Assembly (NCBI GenBank): GCA_027625915.1 | Contig: JANTQA010000023.1 | Span: 20,026,001-20,090,000, forward strand | Direction: 5' to 3' | Length of the DNA: 64,000 nt | DNA from: Anaeramoeba flamelloides | Taxonomy: Eukaryota; Metamonada; Anaeramoebidae | Shown here: positions 58,125 to 64,000 of the stretch, in pieces | Layout of the letters: each line of letters begins with the position of its first letter | How positions within the stretch are numbered: position 1 is the stretch's first letter | Translations under genes and position numbers: made by a program | The notes under the pieces: generated by a model | Seen by the model: only the letters and a program-made list of their open reading frames with translations | Databases searched by the model: none | Told to the model about the DNA's origin: nothing

Positions 58125-58640
58125 TTTTTTTTTTTTTTTTTTTTTTTTGTAAAACTCATTATATTTACTTTATATAAATGTTTTATGGGTTTTGATTACT
58201 ATCACTTTCTTTTACATAAGATAATAGAAAAATACACTTGTTAGCAAACCAAAACTACTTAAAATGAAAACTCCAAAAAAAAAAAAACACCATGTTTTTT
58301 TTTTCTTTATAATGAAAATTCTAATAATTATTGAAAAAAATATCAAAGTAAATTTTATTTGGAATTTATTTTTGTGAGTTCTTCTTTGGTTGTTATTAGT
58401 AAATATATCAATATTTAATGAGATAACATTTAAATTCAAAGTCAATTTCCCTATTCCCAACTTATTAAACTTATAATTTATTATATTTTTAATTAATAGA
58501 AATCATTTTTCATTTTTTTTTCTTTTATATTTTTATATTATCTTTCTATGTTCTTATCTAAAAGAAAGTGATAGTAATCAAAATCCATAAAACATTTATA
58601 TAAAGTAAATTTAATGAGTTTTACAAAAAAAAAAAAAAAA
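58125..58640. mobile_element. Long-TIR MITE bounded by poly-T and poly-A
   Basis: The arms of about 72 bp (58149-58220 and about 58556-58624) are inverted copies with two or three differences; both contain ttgattactatcactttctt in the left-arm sense. Outside the arms lie a T run on the left and an A run on the right, so the palindrome continues into the homopolymers. Non-coding interior. Confidence 0.8.
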
Positions 58641-59074
58641 TGAGTCTATAGTATTCTAATGGAATTTGCACTAAACAACTTATTTGCTTTTTTTTTTGGT
58701 AAAATTTTCCGTTATAAATTTTATCAAAAAAACTTCAACTACAAAAATTGATTTAGATGGGTTGAAAATTAAACTTTAAACCGATAAAATTGGAAAGTTA
58801 AACAATTTTTTCTAATAGTAACCCAATTATAAAAATATTTGAAAAGATCACAAGATATTTTTTTTTGATTACTTGTAAAAAGAGAAAAAATTCAACCAAA
58901 AAAAACTTCGGTATAAGCTGAAAAAAATTAACAGCATTAAGTTACTTAAATACTATTATTTTGGTTCTGAATTTTTCTAATTTCTTTTTAAAATCGATTT
59001 TTTAATTTTAAATGCTTTTTTTTTTTTACTTTTTGCTGAAAATCTTACTATATATATATATATATTAAAAATAG

Positions 59075-59921
59075 AAATCAAGAAATTTCAGAATACTCGG
59101 GTAGTGTTATTAAAGAAGAATATGATGAAGAAATTAACGAAGCTGTGAGAAAAATACAACCATTTCAAGTTTTAATAAATAATAAATCACTGATGGACTT
59201 AACAAATAAAAATTATTTTGATGCTTTAATTGAATCTGTAAATGTTGAATCGGTTTCCAAATTACAAAATTCGTTGGCAGAGAGAATATTATTGCATACT
59301 GATTTATTAAGATTAAAAATGCAATTTGTTGGGCAGCAGATTACACGAATTGATTTAGATGTCAGTTTCCTTGAAGTGAAACAAAGAATTGCTGCTTTTG
59401 ATCATGATGTGCAACAATTTTCTAAGCAGTCTTCAAAGGAGTTAATTGGACTGGGGTATAATTTAATAAATGGTGAAACTAATCAAGGGGTGGTGGAAAC
59501 AGATCAACTTGATATTACAATTGATTTAAATTTAATACCTTTTTATAAATTAGTTTCAAAAAAACAATATTCTATCTTTTTTATGAATTTCTTAAAATCG
59601 CAATATAATGAAGAAAATTTATTATTTTATAATGAAGTTATAAATTTTAAACAATTAGAAAATAACGAGGAGTTGACCGAGAAAGCTGAAGAAATTTTCA
59701 ATAATTTTATTAAAACTGATTCCAAAATGCAAATAAATATTAATGGTATGACTCGTGGAAATATTCAAACTAGAATGGAATCAAATAATATTAGTTCTGA
59801 TCTTTTCAATGAAGCACAAAATCAAATATATTTATTGATGCTGAATGATCCATATACTCGGTTTTTAGATTCGTCTTATTATGAAGAATTACAAAAAACT
59901 AACCCAACATTTAAATGGTAG
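59075..59921 (+). CDS. PAS–RGS protein, exon 4 (helical region and RGS domain)
   Basis: Residues about 252-533, ending with a TAG at 59921. The acceptor aatag at 59073-59074 is phase 2 and matches exon 3; there is no in-frame ATG before about residue 290. About 255-400 is helical and acidic (EEYDEEINEAVRKI, LLHTDLLRLKMQFVGQQ). The RGS domain follows at about 410-523: FYKLVSKKQYSIFFMNFLKS, then EENLLFYNEVINFKQL, EEIFNNFIKTDSKMQINI, DLFNEAQNQIYLLMLNDPYT and RFLDSSYYEEL. This is the full RGS helix order, with the conserved ENLLF and the F-L-x-S-x-x-Y end. RGS domains speed GTP hydrolysis by G-alpha subunits, so the product should dampen heterotrimeric G-protein signalling, possibly under PAS control. 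Confidence 0.85.
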
Positions 59922-60274
59922 AAATGGTAATCCGAAATCCAATTATTACTTTGCTCATCAATATATTGATACTAGATGGTTCTTTTCGATTGGTTGGGTG
60001 TTTTTTGTTCAAATGTTGTTTTTAAATGGGAAGAGTTATCCTATGGTGTAAAGTTTATAAATGGTGTGAATTCTTTTACTTTGTTTAAAAGAATGTCTAA
60101 AATCTAGCATTCTTTATATATATATAAACTATTTTTCATAAATTTTGACTCACTTTATAATGTTAATGGGGGTTGTTTTGAGGGTTTATTCCAGTATTCT
60201 TAACAAAAAATATTTTCAAATTTTTGGATAAGAATCATTTTTTCTAATTTTGCAAATTTTTTTTTTGTGCTTTT

Positions 60275-60278
<4 letters not shown>

Positions 60279-60339
<61 letters not shown>
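60279..60339. repeat. 61-base homopolymer T tract
   Basis: Sixty-one consecutive T residues about 360 bp after the RGS stop. Length is probably unstable and may be affected by sequencing. It could be the A-tail of a minus-strand retro-copied sequence, but no element body is visible beside it. Confidence 0.85.
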
Positions 60340-60340
<1 letters not shown>

Positions 60341-60494
60341 ATATATTTTTCTTTTTTTTTTTTTTTTCTTTTTAAAAAGATCATGTGGAAAAAAAAAAGA
60401 GATCTTCGAAAAGACAAATAATCACTAAGAAAATTTTGACTATGTAATGTCTTTGAAAATGGATTTAATTATTCATAAAAAATCTTGTTTTTCA

Positions 60495-60735
60495 ACTTTT
60501 TTTCAGTGAAAGTTCAGTAATAAAAAATCCGTAATGCTCATTTCAAAAATTGTGACTCACTTTTTTTTAGTTTTTGGTTTTATTTTTTTTTAATTTTTTA
60601 AAATATCAGGCTTTTATAGATTTAGAATGACTTAAAAGTGAATTACAAATCATATTTAGTGATTAATTGTTCTTGAATACTAAAGGATAATTTTTTTTTT
60701 TCAATTTATTATTTCAGGTGAGTCACAATTTTTGA
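60495..60735. mobile_element. Family-K inverted-repeat element
   Basis: atttcaaaaattgtgactca is mirrored by gtgagtcacaatttttgaaa about 160 bp later. The left flank cagtgaaagttcagtaataa recurs inverted at 25915-25945. Small and non-coding. Confidence 0.5.
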
Positions 60736-62044
60736 AAAAGAGTTTATATCTTGATATTAATTAGGCTTATTTTAATAAAAAAAATAAAAATTTTTTGGTC
60801 TCTTTTTTCAAAGAAAAGAGAGAAAAAAATCCATTTTTAAAAATTTTAAAAAGTGCAAAAAAATTAAAAATTAAAAAAAAAAAAATACATTTTTTTACAA
60901 TATCAAGTCAAGCCAATTTTAAGGGGTTGTTCAAGATAGGTTTTGTAAAGAACGTTGCATGTGTTCATAGATTATATGTTTAAACTTTTGTGGGTATTTC
61001 TTAATGGGGGTTGAATAATAAGGGAAGTATAAATTCCCGAATAGTGGTTGATCTCGTTTGTCTTGGTGTGATTTCTGCCTGGATTTCTGTAAAATGGTGC
61101 TATTTTAATATTTCATTCTAATGCTTTTAATAAATCGGATAGGGGTGCCTGTAATTTCCAGAATTCAGGGAATTGAGTACAATTTTTGATATTGTTCATT
61201 TATTTCGAATTGTAAAAAAAAAATAATAACAGTGTATAAATTTTTAATTTGGTAATTAAAATTGATAGTATTAATTATTTTTCAAGATATATATCAATTA
61301 TTATCCTTCTCTTTTTTATTTGAAATTTTTTTTTAATTACTAATTTCCATTAATAAATAAAATAAATTTCAAAAATTGCAAGATTTATTGATTTGATATT
61401 ATTTTAAGTAAATAAATGTATTGTCAGTCAAAATGGAAATATATTTTTGTCACTATTTTTTGATCAGTATTAACATATAATCAAAATAGTATAGCACTGT
61501 GGTGGGAAAAAAATTGTTTAATGGGTTAGGTACCATATATAAGTACGGGGTTATTTCTTTAAATCAAAACAGGGGGTGGTAAACATGATATTGTGAGAAT
61601 AAAACTGTTTTTTTTTTTGGCAAAAAAAAAATGAAAAAAATGATTATTTTAAAGTTAATTAAAAAAAAAATATTTTTATTGTCAAATTTGTAATTATGAA
61701 GAAAAAAATGAAACGGGTTAATTGTTATTTTGTTAATTAGTTCAAAGGGTGCAGGATCAAATAATTATTGTTTATTTAAATTTGAGTGGGGGTATTGGTA
61801 GATACTTCACTGCGTCCAGACACATGTGTTTAAAAATAAGATAAAAATAAAAATTAAAATTAAAATAAAAAATAAAAGATTGCTAAAGTTTTTTCAATAG
61901 TTGGTGTCTTTGAAAAGGGGCTAATATCATTATTGTGTGGTATTTTCAAAAATTGTGTAATTTTAATTTAATCGGTGAATCTAATTGGTAGGTATTTTAA
62001 CATAAAAAAAAAACTAGTTATACACGATCTTGAAAAAAATTTTT

Positions 62045-62965
62045 CAAAAAAATTTTTAAATTTTACTAATTTGTCCCTTTTTACTAACTTCAATTAGAAT
62101 AAACAATATTAGTTAATAAAGGATCTTTGATCAAAAAATAATTTTAAAGATATTTTATAAAATAAGTTGGAAAATCCAATTTTGACGTAATATTTTTTTT
62201 CAATTTAATAGGAAAAAATTTGAAAACTTGTTTTTATTCAAGTTAAGAGGCCATTTTATATGTTTTAATAGTATTTTTAATCGATTGAATATCTTTCAAA
62301 TAGATAATCAATTATTTTGATGATTATTGAATTATTTGTTCTTTTAAATCGGAAAAAAAATTTTTATCTTAGATTTTCTGTTAGGTTTTATTGAGTTTTC
62401 TGTTTATTTGGAAAATCGATAGATTTAACAAATAAAACAGAAAACCTCAAGAAAACATAGGATCTCCATGGCACTTGACGGGAACTTTCGTTCGGTTTTT
62501 CCGAATTTATAAGAATAGATTAAAATCTATATGATTTTACTTCATTCTTTTAAATTCTGGAAAAGCTAGACACTTGACAATACTCTAAAGGTACTTTCAA
62601 TATTTATCAACCGTTATATTTTTTTATTTGTTTGTGTTTTTTTAGATGATTAGAGTGTTTTCAAAGCCATTAGTTATTATCTCTTCTAAAAAAATATCTC
62701 AAAGTTGACTTTAAACTAAAATTGATTGCCGCATCCCTTTAAAATTTTTTACCCCAAAATCGACCTTTTTTTCTAGAATAGAGACTTTTTAAATTTTTGG
62801 TGCTATTAACAATAATAAATACATTAGTCTCGGGAATTTTAAGAACTTTAATGTTGGTTATGTTTTGAATAAACTCGGTTAACAATCATGAAATGGTAAT
62901 TGAAGTTGTTGTTTTGTCTAACTTTTTTTTTTTTTCAATTTTATTTTTTCATACTACTGTAATGA
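62045..62965 (+). repeat. Family-D repeat, copy 2
   Basis: Aligns along its length with 50335-51505 in the same orientation but lacks some of the inner inverted blocks. Retained strings: taagttggaaaatccaattt, gagttttctgtttatttgga, ccatggcacttgacgggaac and tttttcaattttattttttc. Confidence 0.6.
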
Positions 62966-63501
62966 AATCGAAAAAAATGTTGATTTATTTTATTTGGTGA
63001 AGAAATAATTTCAATATATTTTTTTAATACTCGAAAAAAAATCATATTTTTCAATTTCAAAATAATTTAAAATATTTTTTTAAAAGGATATCAGTAAAAT
63101 TAATTTGAAACCCAGATTTTTTTTTCTTTTTTAGGAATTTTTTTAATCATTGGATTTTTTTCATATTTGAATTTTCTGGTATTTTTCCTGTTTTTTCTGC
63201 AAATTGTTTGAACACTTATTCTTTTTCCAGAATGGGTGTTCTATATAACGTTCATACATTGTAACTAGTTTCGATATATAAAAATATCAAATTTAAGTCT
63301 TTTTTTCGAAAGTTAGAAAATTTTGATAAAAGATGGGTATTCAAATCTTAATTCGTCTAATCATCATCTTCGTTTAATCAAATGATATTATGATAGCTTT
63401 GAAAAAAGAATTAATAAAAGATGTATAACTGGGTTACAATACACCTGGTTGTTTAACTTTGATTTTGGGATTTTCTTATTTCCTTGTAAGTGATCTGTTT
63501 A

Positions 63502-63697
63502 CAGTCAGTTTCAAATTTAAGGTGCATACAATCAACGGCATTTAAGGTATAAAAAAATCTCAAATTAAGGCACAAAATTTGGAATTTTTTTTTTTACAAA
63601 TTATTTTACTACTATAGGAATGTTGTGTCTTAATTTGGGATTTTTTATTGTGCCTTTATTTTCGTTGAAATCCGTGCCTTAAAAGTGAAACTGGCTG
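63502..63697. mobile_element. Family-C hairpin MITE, copy 3
   Basis: 196 bp, cagtcagtttcaaatttaag to aaaagtgaaactggctg, with TA outside the right end (63698-63699) and TTTA on the left. The left arm is more changed than the right. Confidence 0.8.
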
Positions 63698-64000
63698 TAT
63701 TTAGATCAGAAAATTTGTTGTTTTTTTTCTTTTATGTTTTATTTTAAATTCCTTTTTTCCAGTTCTTTAATCTAGTTTGGTAGATTCGGGAAATTTTTTT
63801 TTGATGGTTGATAGAATGCTAATGTTGATTTTGTTGATAGAAAAATCATATACAATTAATTGATGGTATTTTAATCATTTCATTGATCATTAATTGTTGG
63901 TGAAAGATCAACAAATTTACCAATAATATTTTTTTTTTCAGGTAATTTCATCAAGTTGAACACACCAGTTTTGTTTTTTTCGTTTATATTTTTTTGCTTT

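Larger units (their letters stand above)
55861..59074 (+). other. Intron 3 of the PAS–RGS gene (3214 nt)
   Basis: Starts gtaagattta and ends taaaaatag after a TA microsatellite (59050-59065); both sides are phase 2. It contains the second family-B element and a long-TIR MITE at 58149-58624. A TG run lies at 57546-57562. Confidence 0.65.
59922..64000. other. Intergenic region after the PAS–RGS gene
   Basis: It contains a 61-T tract, a family-K palindrome, a second family-D copy and the third family-C hairpin. 60740-62040 shows only AT-rich sequence with short tandem aaaataaaatt-type strings near 61845-61875. The last 300 bases carry a possible acceptor (tttttcaggtaattt near 63940), but no frame can be supported. 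Confidence 0.4.

Noticed and set aside
58212-58460. 82-codon minus-strand frame
   Set aside because: It falls within a TIR MITE at 58125-58640 and shows only AT-driven residues.
60279-60339. Poly-T as the tail of a retroposed copy
   Set aside because: No SINE-, LINE- or processed-gene-like body and no target duplication beside it.
1-64000. Bacterial-type systems (operons, CRISPR, prophage, toxin–antitoxin)
   Set aside because: Introns, eukaryotic domains and gene spacing exclude a prokaryotic window, and no spaced repeats of CRISPR type occur.
1-64000. Retrovirus-like, LTR or Polinton remnants
   Set aside because: I found no reverse transcriptase, integrase, capsid or long terminal direct repeats; all recognised mobile sequence is DNA-transposon-like.

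Overview
The window is very AT-rich eukaryotic DNA with standard stop codons (TAA and TAG are both used). It shows GT–AG introns from 175 nt to 7.4 kb, homopolymer-prone coding sequence (poly-Q, poly-H, K/E, G/N runs), and a dense population of short inverted-repeat elements. The protein style points to a free-living amoeboid protist: an RCC1 propeller joined to a degenerate and an intact BTB domain, PAS and RGS signalling domains, and low-complexity acidic N-termini. The RCC1–BTB–BTB wording closely recalls Anaeramoeba-type proteins. That taxonomic guess is inference and was not tested by a search.

Layout. 1-2011 is non-coding. 2012-13853 (minus) is one RCC1–BTB gene of three exons whose two introns (2.7 and 7.4 kb) are filled with MITE-like repeats. 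13854-17820 holds a MITE touching the 5' end of that gene, then a second MITE split by a hAT transposon (15221-17688) that keeps matching ends and an 8-bp target duplication although its transposase frame is broken. 18472-19380 (minus) is a multi-pass membrane protein resembling nurim. 19381-22307 is repeats. 22308-24605 (minus) is a 765-aa protein with two PH-like segments. 24606-29852 is repeats. 29853-38613 (minus) is a two-exon gene for a 2415-aa helical-repeat protein with a degenerate CHAT-like C-terminus. 38614-45820 is a repeat-rich intergenic stretch. 45821-46474 (plus) is an unrecognised 217-aa protein. 48829-59921 (plus) can be read as one four-exon gene for a 533-aa PAS–RGS protein, with introns of 175 nt, 6.1 kb and 3.2 kb. 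59922-64000 is repeats.

Exon joins were chosen by splice-site sequence and reading phase, and in all three multi-exon genes the phases agree. The RCC1–BTB join is also supported by domain continuity. The PAS–RGS and 38-kb/36-kb joins rest on phase plus style and need transcript evidence. Most non-coding sequence belongs to about a dozen TIR-bearing, non-autonomous repeat families. Several sit inside introns as inverted pairs that could fold into long double-stranded RNA. The most notable points are the PAS–RGS fusion, the pseudo-CHAT giant protein, the nurim-like protein without its usual motif, the intronic inverted MITE pairs and the datable hAT nesting. I see no rRNA, tRNA, CRISPR array or virus-derived element.
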